NCBI RefSeq assembly: GCF_002807665.1
Contig: NZ_PEAY01000004.1
Coordinates: 348,604 to 412,603 of the forward strand
Direction of reading: 5' to 3'
Origin: Neoalteromonas facilis
GTDB lineage: Bacteria; Pseudomonadota; Gammaproteobacteria; Enterobacterales; Alteromonadaceae
DNA: 64,000 nt
Shown here piece by piece: positions 8,631-18,746 of this stretch; position 1 is the first letter of the stretch, and the number at the start of each line of letters is the position of its first letter. The position numbers and the translations under genes were made by a program. Under the pieces are notes generated by a model, which saw only the letters and a program-made list of their open reading frames with translations, did no database searches and had not been told where the DNA came from.

Positions 8631-9830
8631 ATGTGGTGCGAGTATCAAATTATGACCCAAACGACAGTCAGCAGCTCTCTGGGCGACGAATTAGCCACAA
8701 ACTCCCTTCCGGTAATGTCTGGTGGTCAGAAACTCCGGCGTTGGCTGTGGTTGGCATTACTAGTCTTTGTCATGCTGACGGCTGTGAGCATTATTGGTAG
8801 CGGATTCAAAAGTGCTACTGCTGATCACGCGAAAGAGCTTTTCGCATTTGCGTCTAACCCGATTATGGGCTTGGTCATTGGTATGGTTGGCACTGCACTT
8901 ATTCAGTCGTCCAGCACAGTAACGTCCATTATTGTTGCCATGGTTGCTGGCGGTTTACCCATCACGATTGCAATTCCTATGATTATGGGCGCCAATATTG
9001 GCACTAGCATTACCAATACCATTGTCAGTTTGGGTCACATCACTAACAAAGACGAGTTTCAACGCGCATTTAATGCTGCAACCATTCACGATCTATTTAA
9101 TTTCTTTGCTGTGATCATATTTTTGCCGCTCGAAATCATGTTCGGATTCTTAGAGCACGTCAGCGCGGCAACTGTGTCCTTATTCTCTGTGGGTGCTACC
9201 GCGGACCTGTCCGGTTTTAATCCAATTAAAGCGCTTACTGGCCCCGTGGTTGATGGTTTGGCCTTTATGCTGAGTGATTTACCGGGGTATTACCCTGGCG
9301 TTATTAAGATCCTATTGGGGATCGGGTTGATCATCCTGTCGATTACGTACATGGGGCGCATCATGAAATCGCTTATGGTTGGGCGAGCCCGTGACATTTT
9401 GAACAATAGTATTGGCCGAGGTCCGGTTTCGGGGATTGCGTCTGGAACGCTGGTGACAGTGTTAGTACAGAGCTCGTCAACGACGACATCATTAATGGTG
9501 CCGCTGGTCGGGAATGGAGTTTTAACCGCAAGGGATGTTTACCCGTTTACCTTGGGCGCCAATATCGGCACTTGTATCACGGCGTTAATTGCAGCTTTAT
9601 CGATCACCGGAGAGAACGCAGGACTTGCGTTACAGATTGCACTGGTTCATCTAATTTATAATGTCAGTGCGGTATTGGTCATCTTCTGTATTAAGTTTTT
9701 ACGTGAGTTACCGTTGAATTTAAGCTTCAAATTGTCGACCAAGGTAGCCGAACACAAGCTCTACGGCGTTGGCTATATCGTAGGTTTGTTTTTTGCGTTG
9801 CCGCTGTCGATTATCTTTTTAAGCAATTAA
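8631..9830 (+). CDS. Na+/phosphate cotransporter (NptA/PNaS family)
   Basis: 399 residues, polytopic. It carries the duplicated QSSST motif typical of the PNaS family: IQSSSTVTSIIVAMV near residue 90 and VQSSSTTTSLMVPLV near residue 280, each followed by a GANIGT loop. These repeats form the inverted two-fold transport core that couples Na+ to inorganic phosphate. It should act in the inner membrane as a low-cost phosphate uptake route. The start is uncertain: ATG 8631 or ATG 8652 (seven residues shorter), neither with a clear ribosome site. No PhoU domain is fused at the C-terminus. It converges on the DcaP gene with a shared terminator between them. Confidence 0.9.
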   Translation: MWCEYQIMTQTTVSSSLGDELATNSLPVMSGGQKLRRWLWLALLVFVMLTAVSIIGSGFKSATADHAKELFAFASNPIMGLVIGMVGTALIQSSSTVTSIIVAMVAGGLPITIAIPMIMGANIGTSITNTIVSLGHITNKDEFQRAFNAATIHDLFNFFAVIIFLPLEIMFGFLEHVSAATVSLFSVGATADLSGFNPIKALTGPVVDGLAFMLSDLPGYYPGVIKILLGIGLIILSITYMGRIMKSLMVGRARDILNNSIGRGPVSGIASGTLVTVLVQSSSTTTSLMVPLVGNGVLTARDVYPFTLGANIGTCITALIAALSITGENAGLALQIALVHLIYNVSAVLVIFCIKFLRELPLNLSFKLSTKVAEHKLYGVGYIVGLFFALPLSIIFLSN

Positions 9831-9832
9831 AA

Positions 9833-9853
9833 AAGGCCGAACAAGTCGGCCTT
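9833..9853. terminator. Bidirectional terminator between convergent genes
   Basis: Stem aaggccga (9833–9840) / tcggcctt (9846–9853) with a 5-nt loop, between the stops of the converging symporter and porin genes. The T-runs are short. Confidence 0.75.
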
Positions 9854-9872
9854 AACGCTTATTTACACATCA

Positions 9873-11036
9873 TTAGAATGCATATTTAGCGGAGAACTGA
9901 ACGCGGTTCATATCACCTTCTAGACCACCTTCTGTTTCACGTTTCGCGAATGCATATTCAGCGCCTACGGTAATGGCTTTGGTTGGTGAGTAAAGCAAGT
10001 TTATACGCGTGCTATAGGTAGACTCTGTTACGGCTGTACCGGTTAAATCAGTCTGATTATCAACATCTAACGCAGCAAATGTGATATTTGTGCGAGTTTT
10101 ATCATCCCACATATGACGATATGCAATGGTGTAACCGAATGAATCAATGGCTTCTAAATCACCGTTCGCGTTGATTACAGCACCATTGGCTGTATTCAAG
10201 CCAATGTAACGGCCTAGGCCAGAACCTGTATTAACCGCGAAACGAAGGTCATCACCACCGCCCAAAGAAACCTTACCTGAAACGCTGATACCAAATGATG
10301 TTTCAGAGTCATCGATTGATACGCCGTCATCGTATGCAAGTTGACGCATTAAGCCTGCGACCTTTATATAACCCCAATCCTGTTTGAATGTATAGCGCGC
10401 AACGAGATCCGGTGTAATATTGTCATCTGCTACGATACGGCCGCCGCCGCCGAAGGGAGTCACAGTCGTTTCAGGGTTTTCTGCTGCAAATTCCCAGTTA
10501 CCAGAGCTGTACTTAACCAGCGCTTGACGGTTAAAGATGGTACCGTCGGTAGTACCGATAAAATCTAAGGTTTCAGGCAGTGCACCTACATCTAGGAACG
10601 TTGACCATGTTTGACCAATCGTCCAGCCTTTGTAAGAAAAGAATGCATGGCGGATGCGCGGAGTCCATGAACTACTGATACGGTCATTACCATTGGGTGT
10701 GGCAAGCATGTCAAATTCAAGTACGCCAGTGATGGTGTCACCTTCATCTGTTGCTGTTGATGTTGTAAAGCGGAAACGTGATTGACGAGCATGGATGTCT
10801 AACTGAGATCCTTCATCATTACCCCCAACTGGAATAAGAGCCGGAACGTAGAAGTCTCGGTTTAAGTTGCCTGAAGCTAATGTGCCATCACTGTAGTTAC
10901 TGGCGATAGCGTCAACTTTTATATAGCCTGAAAATTTAACATCAGTGCCGCCAATGTTGGCAGCATGTGCGGAGGTACCAACACCAGCACATGCGAGCGT
11001 GACAATTGCAGCAGTTTTTTTGAGTGTAGCGTTCAT
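9873..11036 (-). CDS. DcaP-like outer-membrane porin
   Basis: 387 residues. The signal peptide ends SAHAAN. The mature part starts with the DcaP-type pattern DVKFSGYIKVDAIASNYSDG, then a LDIHARQSRFRFTT segment and GWTIGQTWSTFLD, and ends with the C-terminal strand RVQFSAKYAF. DcaP-family trimers are outer-membrane channels linked to uptake of carboxylic acids and peptides. Its gene lies head to head with acs and next to the CrbSR/ActP genes, so uptake of short-chain carboxylates is plausible but inferred. It is transcribed alone. Confidence 0.82.
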   Translation of the reverse strand: MNATLKKTAAIVTLACAGVGTSAHAANIGGTDVKFSGYIKVDAIASNYSDGTLASGNLNRDFYVPALIPVGGNDEGSQLDIHARQSRFRFTTSTATDEGDTITGVLEFDMLATPNGNDRISSSWTPRIRHAFFSYKGWTIGQTWSTFLDVGALPETLDFIGTTDGTIFNRQALVKYSSGNWEFAAENPETTVTPFGGGGRIVADDNITPDLVARYTFKQDWGYIKVAGLMRQLAYDDGVSIDDSETSFGISVSGKVSLGGGDDLRFAVNTGSGLGRYIGLNTANGAVINANGDLEAIDSFGYTIAYRHMWDDKTRTNITFAALDVDNQTDLTGTAVTESTYSTRINLLYSPTKAITVGAEYAFAKRETEGGLEGDMNRVQFSAKYAF

Positions 11037-11361
11037 AGTAGTGTCCTTTGCGAGTACTTGATAAAGTTAAATCAATGTAAAAATTGCGTTAACATTGAGT
11101 CTATTTTGCGCAATTGTTGCAAAAAGCAAATAAGCTGTTCGTCTATTAGACTAAAGTCGTATGTCGCTCAAGACCAGAAACTTAGGTTGAGTTTTTCGGC
11201 TCAACTCTTGTATGGTAAGGGCTAAGTAAAAGTTCTCGCTAAGACCAAAGTCTCATTTTGGTTTTGTTAATAAAGACTAGAGTTGAAGCAACCCTAATTT
11301 TAAGTCAATCAATGACATTTGGTTGATTGCAACAAACATAATTTTTGCTGGAGGCAAACCC
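11037..11361. promoter_or_regulatory. Divergent dcaP-like/acs control region
   Basis: A gap of 325 bp between the divergent starts of the porin (11036) and acs (11362) holds no supported gene and must carry promoters for both. GGAGG at 11350–11354 is the acs ribosome site. In Vibrio and Pseudomonas, acs promoters are bound by CrbR; I could not point to a specific CrbR site here. Confidence 0.55.
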
Positions 11362-13302
11362 ATGGAAGTTAAAACTTACCCGGTTCCGGATTCGATAAAA
11401 GCGAATACATTGATGACAAATGAGCAGTACCTAGAAATGTATCAACGTTCAGTATCTGATCCAGAGGCATTTTGGGCTGAGCAAGCTTCGATTTTGGAAT
11501 GGTATAAAAAGCCGAGCATTATCAAGAACACCTCTTTTGCGTCTGACAATGTTTCGATCAAATGGTTTGAAGACGGTGAATTGAACGCAAGTTACAACTG
11601 TATTGACCGCCATTTGGAAAAGAATGCGAAGAAAACGGCGATTTTGTGGGAAGGTGACACGCCGGGGAATGAAGAAGTCATAACTTACCAGCAATTGCAT
11701 TATGAAGTTTGCAAACTTGCAAATGGATTGAAAAAGCTAGGTGTAGGTAAAGGTGACCGCGTCGCACTCTATATGCCTATGGTGCCACAGGCGGCCTATG
11801 CCATGTTGGCTTGTGCGCGTATTGGTGCGGTGCATTCTGTTATTTTTGGCGGCTTCTCGCCCAATGCTATCGCAGACCGCATCAATGACAGCGAAGCAAA
11901 AGTAGTCATTACCTGTGATGAAGGTCGCCGCAGTGGCCGCACGGTGCCTCTTAAAGCCAACGTTGATGAAGCACTCGCTAATGGTGCGTGCCCATCGATT
12001 TCTTCTGTACTGGTTTACAAGTTGACTGGCGGAGATGTGAGTTGGAACGAGTTGGACGTGTCGTGGGAAGAACTGATTGAGGATTGTTCAGGTCAATGTG
12101 AGCCTGAAGTCATGAATGCCGAAGATCCGTTATTTATTCTGTATACGTCAGGTTCAACCGGCAAGCCTAAAGGGGTCTTGCACACCACCGGCGGATATTT
12201 ATTGTATACGGCACTAACCTTTAAGTACGTGTTTGATTATCACGCTGATGATATCTATTGGTGTACGGCTGATGTGGGCTGGATCACAGGTCACAGCTAT
12301 ATGGTTTACGGCCCATTGGTGAATGCCGTAACTCAAGTTTTCTTTGAAGGTGTCCCGACTTATCCTGATGTTACTCGTATTGCGCAAATTGTAGAGAAAT
12401 ACAAAGTTAATCAGCTCTACACAGCGCCTACCGCGATCCGTGCATTGATGGCACATGGTGATGCGCCGGTAGAGGGATGTGATGTTTCATCACTTAAAAT
12501 TTTAGGCTCAGTGGGTGAACCTATTAACCCTGAAGCGTGGGAATGGTATCACCGCCTATTTGGTGATGAAGAATGTCCGATAGTGGATACATGGTGGCAA
12601 ACGGAAACGGGCGGCATCATGATATCACCATTGCCTGGCGCTACGGCACTTAAGCCAGGTTCGGCCAGTCGACCACTATTCGGTATTAAACCCGCAATGT
12701 TTGATGCCGAGGGCAATACGCTTGAAGGCGCAGCCGAAGGTAATTTGGTTATTACTGACAGCTGGCCAGCACAAGCGCGCACGGTATATGGCGATCATAA
12801 GCGTTTTATCGAAACTTACTTTAGTGCTTATAACGGTGTGTACTTTACCGGTGACGGTGCTCGTAGAGATGAAGATGGGTATTACTGGATTACGGGGCGT
12901 GTCGATGACGTATTGAATGTTTCAGGTCACCGTCTAGGTACAGCTGAAATTGAAAGTGCGCTGGTCGCTCATCATGATGTTGCAGAAGCAGCTGTTGTCG
13001 GTTATCCGCACGACATTAAAGGGCAGGGTATTTATGTATACGTAACACCTAACGAAGGTGTTGAGGTGACGGATGAGTTAACTCAAGAGTTACGAGCATG
13101 GGTGCGTAAAGAGTTAAGCCCAATCGCGACGCCAGATAAAATTCAATGGTCGCATGGATTACCGAAAACCCGCTCAGGCAAAATCATGCGCCGTATTTTG
13201 CGCAAGATAGCTGCCAATGAACACGATCAGTTGGGCGACACTTCAACGTTGGCTGATCCGTCGGTTGTTGATACACTCATTGAGGAGCGACTGAATAGAT
13301 AA
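11362..13302 (+). CDS. acs: Acetyl-CoA synthetase (AMP-forming)
   Basis: 646 residues from the ATG at 11362, which has GGAGG seven bases upstream; an upstream frame opening at 11323 is not used. It activates acetate to acetyl-CoA through acetyl-AMP in the cytoplasm. The signatures are complete: ATP-binding loop [52 protein letters not shown], and the C-terminal [15 protein letters not shown] whose Lys is the site of inhibitory acetylation in the family. Length fits the usual 640–655. The response-regulator gene crbR follows after 12 bp, so both are probably cotranscribed. Expression is expected to rise when cells switch to acetate use. Confidence 0.97.
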   Translation: MEVKTYPVPDSIKANTLMTNEQYLEMYQRSVSDPEAFWAEQASILEWYKKPSIIKNTSFASDNVSIKWFEDGELNASYNCIDRHLEKNAKKTAILWEGDTPGNEEVITYQQLHYEVCKLANGLKKLGVGKGDRVALYMPMVPQAAYAMLACARIGAVHSVIFGGFSPNAIADRINDSEAKVVITCDEGRRSGRTVPLKANVDEALANGACPSISSVLVYKLTGGDVSWNELDVSWEELIEDCSGQCEPEVMNAEDPLFILYTSGSTGKPKGVLHTTGGYLLYTALTFKYVFDYHADDIYWCTADVGWITGHSYMVYGPLVNAVTQVFFEGVPTYPDVTRIAQIVEKYKVNQLYTAPTAIRALMAHGDAPVEGCDVSSLKILGSVGEPINPEAWEWYHRLFGDEECPIVDTWWQTETGGIMISPLPGATALKPGSASRPLFGIKPAMFDAEGNTLEGAAEGNLVITDSWPAQARTVYGDHKRFIETYFSAYNGVYFTGDGARRDEDGYYWITGRVDDVLNVSGHRLGTAEIESALVAHHDVAEAAVVGYPHDIKGQGIYVYVTPNEGVEVTDELTQELRAWVRKELSPIATPDKIQWSHGLPKTRSGKIMRRILRKIAANEHDQLGDTSTLADPSVVDTLIEERLNR

Positions 13303-13314
13303 TAAGGAATTCAA

Positions 13315-13965
13315 ATGACCACGCTGCTTATTGCTGATGATCATCCGTTATATCGTGATGCATTAAAGAGTGCGCTATCGGGTTCCTTATCTGAACTGAC
13401 GCTGTTAGAAGCGTCAGACCTATCTCAAACAGTCGACGTCTTAGAGAATAATGACGTCGACTTGTTGCTGCTCGATCTGCATATGCCGGGCAGTCAGGAT
13501 CTGTTCGGTTTACTGCACATTCGTAAGTTATTTCCTGATGTACCCGTTGCTGTAGTATCGGGTACTGAAGATCCAGCCATTATCTCTAAAATTGTCGGTG
13601 TCGGGGCGTTAGGTTTTATCCCTAAAACGGCGAGCAGCAATGATATTGCCAATGGGGTAAACGCAATTCTGGATGGGGAAGTATGGCTTCCTGAGAATAT
13701 CAGTGGCCAAATTGAAGCCGTCGACGAGAGCTTTTCAAAACTTGCTGATCAAGTTGCCAGTCTCACACCATCTCAATATAAAGTGCTGTGTTATATGCGT
13801 GATGGACTATTGAACAAGCAAATTGGATACAATTTAGATATTGCAGAAGCGACAGTGAAAGCTCACGTCACCGCTATTTTCAAGAAGCTTGGTATTAATA
13901 ACCGAACCCAAGCTGTTCTCATTGCGTCTCAATTAGAACTCGAGCCTCCAGCAGGAATCCACTAG
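13315..13965 (+). CDS. crbR: LuxR-family response regulator CrbR-like
   Basis: 216 residues. The receiver domain has the acidic pair in LLIADDHP, phospho-acceptor Asp54 in LLLLDLHMPG, and Lys in GFIPKTAS. A LuxR/NarL-type helix-turn-helix follows at about 150–210 (LTPSQYKVLCYMRDGLLNKQIGYNLDIAEATVKAHVTAIFKKLGI). It lies directly after acs, and the hybrid kinase with an SSS transporter domain lies one gene away. This is the CrbS/CrbR acetate-switch arrangement known from Vibrio and Pseudomonas, where CrbR activates acs. The CrbR name rests on that context plus fold; the sequence alone shows only the family. Confidence 0.85.
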   Translation: MTTLLIADDHPLYRDALKSALSGSLSELTLLEASDLSQTVDVLENNDVDLLLLDLHMPGSQDLFGLLHIRKLFPDVPVAVVSGTEDPAIISKIVGVGALGFIPKTASSNDIANGVNAILDGEVWLPENISGQIEAVDESFSKLADQVASLTPSQYKVLCYMRDGLLNKQIGYNLDIAEATVKAHVTAIFKKLGINNRTQAVLIASQLELEPPAGIH

Positions 13966-14062
13966 GGCCTGAACTCGATAATGTTTGCATCGCGCATTCA
14001 ATGAACCATTTTGTTATTCTATGCGTATCGTCTACGTAGTATCAGTTATGGATTCTAACTTA

Positions 14063-14782
14063 ATGAAATTAAAGCTTCTTTTAACGAGCGCCAGTGTATT
14101 TTTGTGGTCCTGTTTTGCGCATGCAACGAATACATCCGGAGTGCATGGACCGACAGTAAACCCTCAAGACAAGTCCGCCATGTATAGGCTAGGTTATACA
14201 CCCGGTGAGGATGGCGACGATGATGGATGGGCCCATCGTTTTCACTATCAGCAAGCTTTCAATCAAGATTTCCGTTGGCGCTTAATACTTCAAATGAGAG
14301 ACGTCAATCAAGAACTAGAATATGATTATTTACGAGCAGAACTGTTATGGCACTTTAAACATGCATCTACTGATAATTGGGACAGTGGGCTTAGGTTTGA
14401 TATACGTACACGTAAAGGCGATAGACCTGAGAAGTTTGCTATAAATTGGACTAATCAATGGCAACTTTCAGATAAATGGCGTATTCGCGGCATCCTTATT
14501 GGAGGATGGGACTTTGGTGGAAATGCGAATGGCGGTACTACTTTAGAAACTCGCGCTAGCGCCATGTATAAATTGACGAGCGGTGACCGGATTGGTATTG
14601 AAATGTTTAATGAATTTGGCAAGCTCAGCGATACGGGTTCTTTTAACGAGCAAGAGCACTCTATTGGGCCCGCGTATACAGGAAAGTTTGATAATATTAA
14701 GTATCAACTAGGTTATCTCGCTGGAGTATCAGATAGTGCCGATGATCATACGTTTCGTTTATGGCTGAGCACGTCTTTTTAG
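14063..14782 (+). CDS. Predicted outer-membrane barrel protein in the acetate locus
   Basis: 239 residues from the ATG at 14063; ATGs at 14021 and 14048 are in frame and possible. I do not recognise the family. A signal peptide (MKLKLLLTSASVFLWSCFAHA) is followed by alternating polar/aromatic strands (WAHRFHYQQAFNQDFRWRLILQMRDV, YDYLRAELLWHFKH, WDSGLRFDIRTR). The C-terminus, HTFRLWLSTSF, ends in Phe as outer-membrane proteins do. About 10–12 short strands are possible. An acidic GEDGDDDGW stretch lies near the mature N-terminus. It sits between crbR and crbS, converging on crbS with one base between the stops. A role in acetate or carboxylate passage, or in surface sensing, is only inferred from place. 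Confidence 0.6.
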   Translation: MKLKLLLTSASVFLWSCFAHATNTSGVHGPTVNPQDKSAMYRLGYTPGEDGDDDGWAHRFHYQQAFNQDFRWRLILQMRDVNQELEYDYLRAELLWHFKHASTDNWDSGLRFDIRTRKGDRPEKFAINWTNQWQLSDKWRIRGILIGGWDFGGNANGGTTLETRASAMYKLTSGDRIGIEMFNEFGKLSDTGSFNEQEHSIGPAYTGKFDNIKYQLGYLAGVSDSADDHTFRLWLSTSF

Positions 14783-14783
14783 T

Positions 14784-17700
14784 TTACTTCTCGAGTACTT
14801 CAGCCTCGTCTATAAAGCGCGTCATCGACAGTAATAGCGCACGCAGTTTTGCAGGTTTCACCGGTTTATTCATAAAGTGTACGCCATGCGCTTTACACTG
14901 ATCAATAAGCGCTTGCTCTCGTACGGCGGTGATCAAGCACGCCGGAAATACAATACCTGATTCGCTGCGCAGGGTTTCAATCAGCTCAAGACCATTCTCA
15001 TTGTTGCTGAGTTGATAATCCATCAAGACGATTTGTGGGCGGAGTTCTCGGGTACGTTCAATGGCTAATGAACGGTTATTCGCCGTTTCAACCGTTACTC
15101 CCCACCGTTCTAATAGCACTTTTAATGCGTCGAGGTTTTCTTGTTGATCATCTACGCACAACACACGCAAACCCGAAAATGACGTGCTGGCTGGCGATGG
15201 GCCTTTTTCATCGTTAGCGATACCTTGCGTTAAAGATAGGCGCAGTTCAAATTCACTGCCTTTGTTTACAGTGGAGCGGACGTTGACATTACAGTTCATC
15301 TGGGTACTGAGCCTACGCACAACGCCTAGCCCCAGACCGACGCCACTTTCGGTATGATTGTCGGTTCTATAGAAATCACTAAAAATTAAGAACTGCTGGT
15401 CTTCTGATATCCCCATACCGGTATCGTATACGCGGATAATAACTTGCTCTTTAAAGGTTTTAACAACTAATAGTACCTTCCCGTGTTGAGTATATTTCAC
15501 GGCATTTGACAGTAAATTTTGCACGATCCGATATAAATAGGTTTTATCAGCCAGTACCCAACAAGGTCGCAAGTGGTGACGGAATTCCAGCCCCTTTTCC
15601 TTAGCACGCATGGCGGTTTGATCGATTAGCGGCGCGAGCAGTTGTTGAATATCAACAGGCTCAATACTGGGTTTAAGATCGCCTTGGTCGAGCCGCGCGA
15701 TATCGAGCAAAGTACCGATTAAATGTTCGCTTGAGTTAACTGACTGATTGAGTTTTTTAACCAATTCTTGCGCGTTTTCTTCCAGCGAATATTCTTGTAG
15801 TGCTGATACATATAGCTTGGCGGCATTCAGTGGCTGTAATACGTCGTGACTGGCTAATGCGAGGAAACGCGTTTTACTGGCATTGGCTTCTTCCGCTGCT
15901 TTACGTGCGCGGATCAGTTCTTTTTCAGCGTCTGAGCGGCGTTGAATTTCGAGTCTAAGTTCGGCGTTTATTGAATGCACTTCTTCAGTACGCTTCTTAA
16001 CCCGGTGTTCCAAATTAATATTAGACTCTTCGAGTGCCTGCTGTATTTCTACGTGTCCGGTGATGTCATTAAAGGTGGTAACGAAACCGCCGCCGGGTAG
16101 CGGGTTACCGATCATTTCGATGACTTTTCCATCTTTGCGTTGACGGGTAAATTTGTGCGGAGTACCAGCGCGTAAATGGCGCATGCGTTTTTCGACTTCA
16201 TCCTCTATTGGGCCTGGGCCACAGTTCCCGTTCTCCGCGTTATAGCGAACCAATGCTGCCACAGAGGCACCGACCTCAAGCATGCCTTCAGGATAGTCAA
16301 ACATGTCACTGTAGCGCTTATTCCAAGCGACTAACTTGAGTTGTTTGTCGACAACACTAATACCCTGATCGATGTTTTCTAGCGAAGTGATCAATGCCGT
16401 CATATTGAATTGCATTGCTTGAGTGGTATCGTCAAAGAAGTTAATGACTTCTGTGAAATCAAGTTTCTTTCCGCGCGTTACACTATCGGTTAATGCTTGT
16501 GCACTAGAAGCGCCAATTACACCGCCCAAAGCGCGCTCACAAAACGCCACGAATGCTGGGGTGGGCCTATCGCTTTTTTGCACTCGCTCGCCATGAGTAC
16601 GATTAAACTCGCCCACTAGTTGTTCACAGCGACCTTGGCCCATAAACGTAGTGAGCAGGGTTAACAGATCTTCTACATGAACATTTGCGGCCTGCTCGCG
16701 GCTAATACCATTTCTAACATCTGTCGGGGAAACAAAGGCTTCCGCCTGAATACGATCTAATAAGCGGGCAGGAGCCCATAAACTAAATACAATGTAGGCA
16801 ACGGTATTGGCGAGTAAACTGACAATCGCACCTTGGCTCAGCAGTTCATTTTGGTGCATGTAGTCGAAATCATTGTTGACGATAGGCATTACCAACCACA
16901 ACACCCAACACATCAAGCCTAACATTAATCCGGCATACACACCTTGGGCATGACCACGCTTCCAATAAAGGCCACCGACGATTGCAGGCAATAGCTGTAT
17001 CACCAGAGAAAATGCAATCAAGCCAATTGATGACAGTGAACTGCTACCTGCCATTTGTTGATGATATAAAAAGGCTAACAACAGAATAACGCCAATAATG
17101 ACTCGCCTGATCAGACGAATGCGTCGACCATAATCTAAATGTTTATTATGTTGATTGACGGCAAATATACGCGGCAAGACAATGTCATTGGTGAGCATTG
17201 TGCTCAAGGTGAGTGTCGCCACGATGATCATCGCGGTCGCTGCAGATAATCCGCCAACAAACACTAAGGCTTGTAAAATTATCGAGCCATTGTCCATGGC
17301 TATACTCAGTACGTAGGCATCAGGCGCTAAGTTGCTATTCGCAAACATCTGCGTACCTGCGAGTGCTATTACGGGGATCACTATTGCCATTGCGAGTAAA
17401 TAAACCGGGAACAACCAGCGTGCGGTTTTAAGGTGTTTAAGGCTTAAGTTATCAATAATGGCAACATGAAATTGTCGCGGTAAACAAATAACAGCCGCTG
17501 CGGCCATTAGCGTTTGTGCCCAGAAATTAAACGTACCGAAAGTCGAAAGCGCGTCACTGGAGAAAAAGCTGACGGTAGGATGAGAGGCTGCTTCGGTGTT
17601 AAGAGCGACGTAAGCAACAATACCAATTAATACTAACGCCAATAGTTTTATGCTCGATTCAAATGCTATCGCCAGCATTAATCCTCGACGGTACTCGGTC

Positions 17701-18224
17701 ACATCGGCGCTCTTAGTGCCGTAGAAAATTGCAAACACCGCGATAAAGACGGTGGAAACCAATACGATCAAATCAGAATCTTGATAATTGGTAAGCAATA
17801 AAAACGTAGTGCCTATCGCTTGCAGCTGAAGAGCAATGTAAGGAATAGTGGCTAACAACGCTATCAGCGTCACCATCAAGGCAACGGCTTGACGCTTGCC
17901 GTAGCGCGACGCGATAAAGTCAGCAATGGTCGTAATGTGTTGCTTTTTACTGACCAGAACTAACTTATATATGAACCGATATCCAACCGCGTAAACCAAT
18001 ACGGGCCCCAGCAAAATGGGTAAATACATCCAGTTGTCGCGGCTTGCTTGTCCTACTGCCCCAAAAAACGTCCACGCAGTACAATAGATTGCCAGAGCTA
18101 ATGAATAAATCGCTGGATGGGACGTCAACCAACGTGATGTCGGCGTGTTTCTGTCTCCCCAGCGTGCAATCAAAAACAGCAGGAATATGTAGATTATTGC
18201 TAGTGCGGACCAACCGAAAGCCAT
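14784..18224 (-). CDS. crbS: Hybrid sensor kinase with Na+/solute symporter domain, CrbS-like
   Basis: 1146 residues. Residues about 1–490 are a sodium:solute symporter domain with some 13 membrane helices. A linker follows, then a PAS domain (about 610–720, IDQGISVVDKQLKLVAWNKRY), a coiled coil (730–790), a histidine kinase core with His793 in LALASHDVLQPLNAAKL and N/G boxes (NLLSNAVKYT, GVGLGLGVV), and a C-terminal receiver with Asp1069 (IVLMDYQLS). This is the full CrbS/SSS-kinase design. It is expected to sense acetate or its flux and pass phosphate to CrbR. It diverges from the DUF485–actP pair at 18479 and converges on the barrel gene. Confidence 0.92.
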   Translation of the reverse strand: MAFGWSALAIIYIFLLFLIARWGDRNTPTSRWLTSHPAIYSLALAIYCTAWTFFGAVGQASRDNWMYLPILLGPVLVYAVGYRFIYKLVLVSKKQHITTIADFIASRYGKRQAVALMVTLIALLATIPYIALQLQAIGTTFLLLTNYQDSDLIVLVSTVFIAVFAIFYGTKSADVTEYRRGLMLAIAFESSIKLLALVLIGIVAYVALNTEAASHPTVSFFSSDALSTFGTFNFWAQTLMAAAAVICLPRQFHVAIIDNLSLKHLKTARWLFPVYLLAMAIVIPVIALAGTQMFANSNLAPDAYVLSIAMDNGSIILQALVFVGGLSAATAMIIVATLTLSTMLTNDIVLPRIFAVNQHNKHLDYGRRIRLIRRVIIGVILLLAFLYHQQMAGSSSLSSIGLIAFSLVIQLLPAIVGGLYWKRGHAQGVYAGLMLGLMCWVLWLVMPIVNNDFDYMHQNELLSQGAIVSLLANTVAYIVFSLWAPARLLDRIQAEAFVSPTDVRNGISREQAANVHVEDLLTLLTTFMGQGRCEQLVGEFNRTHGERVQKSDRPTPAFVAFCERALGGVIGASSAQALTDSVTRGKKLDFTEVINFFDDTTQAMQFNMTALITSLENIDQGISVVDKQLKLVAWNKRYSDMFDYPEGMLEVGASVAALVRYNAENGNCGPGPIEDEVEKRMRHLRAGTPHKFTRQRKDGKVIEMIGNPLPGGGFVTTFNDITGHVEIQQALEESNINLEHRVKKRTEEVHSINAELRLEIQRRSDAEKELIRARKAAEEANASKTRFLALASHDVLQPLNAAKLYVSALQEYSLEENAQELVKKLNQSVNSSEHLIGTLLDIARLDQGDLKPSIEPVDIQQLLAPLIDQTAMRAKEKGLEFRHHLRPCWVLADKTYLYRIVQNLLSNAVKYTQHGKVLLVVKTFKEQVIIRVYDTGMGISEDQQFLIFSDFYRTDNHTESGVGLGLGVVRRLSTQMNCNVNVRSTVNKGSEFELRLSLTQGIANDEKGPSPASTSFSGLRVLCVDDQQENLDALKVLLERWGVTVETANNRSLAIERTRELRPQIVLMDYQLSNNENGLELIETLRSESGIVFPACLITAVREQALIDQCKAHGVHFMNKPVKPAKLRALLLSMTRFIDEAEVLEK

Positions 18225-18290
18225 TTAATTTCCTAACATATTGTTTACAAACGACACTTTATCACAGTGCCATGGGTTTATTTCTACCTA

Positions 18291-18302
18291 CGACCATGGT
18301 CG
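18291..18302. promoter_or_regulatory. 12-bp palindrome in crbS/actP divergent gap
   Basis: CGACCATGGTCG is fully self-complementary and lies between divergent crbS (start 18224) and the DUF485–actP unit (start 18479). It could be an operator, but nothing in the sequence links it to a given regulator. Confidence 0.3.
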
Positions 18303-18478
18303 CATTTCTAGTTTGTTAACACACGTCTAAAGTAACTACCAAGGCTTAAATCAAGCATTTTTTATGGGCTTGAACGATAGCTCAGCGACCGGGCCATTGC
18401 CTAAGAGTTACTAAATCGTGCCTGGTTAGCAAAATGTAAAAATAAAAACATCTACTTAACCTGATTGAGGATAGGAAA

Positions 18479-18745
18479 ATGGCTTTCAAAAGTGAAGATG
18501 ACAAGAGTGCGTATTGGCGAGAAAACCTCGCCTTGCTCACAAAGTTACTTGTCGTGTGGTTCGTTGTTTCATTCGGCGCTGGCATTTTGTTTGTAGAGCA
18601 ACTCAATGCAATTCAGTTCTTTGGTTTTAAATTGGGCTTTTGGTTCGCACAACAAGGTTCAATATACGTATTTGTAGCTTTAATTTTTGTTTACATGGCC
18701 AAAATGAATGCCATGGACAAAAAGTATGGCGTAGACGAGGAGTAG
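18479..18745 (+). CDS. yjcH: DUF485 membrane protein (YjcH-like)
   Basis: 88 residues with two membrane helices (about 20–43 and 57–78) and the family pattern YWRENLALLTKLLVVWFVVSFGAGILFVEQLN…FKLGFWFAQQGSIYVFV. The ATG at 18479 has AGGAT and GGAAA just upstream. DUF485 proteins are short partners encoded immediately before ActP-type acetate permeases. Here the gap to actP is one base, so coupling is likely. They are thought to assist the symporter in the inner membrane; the mechanism is unknown. Confidence 0.92.
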   Translation: MAFKSEDDKSAYWRENLALLTKLLVVWFVVSFGAGILFVEQLNAIQFFGFKLGFWFAQQGSIYVFVALIFVYMAKMNAMDKKYGVDEE

Positions 18746-18746
18746 G

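Noticed and set aside
11323-11361. Acs start at 11323
   Set aside because: The ATG at 11362 has a perfect GGAGG and matches the family length.
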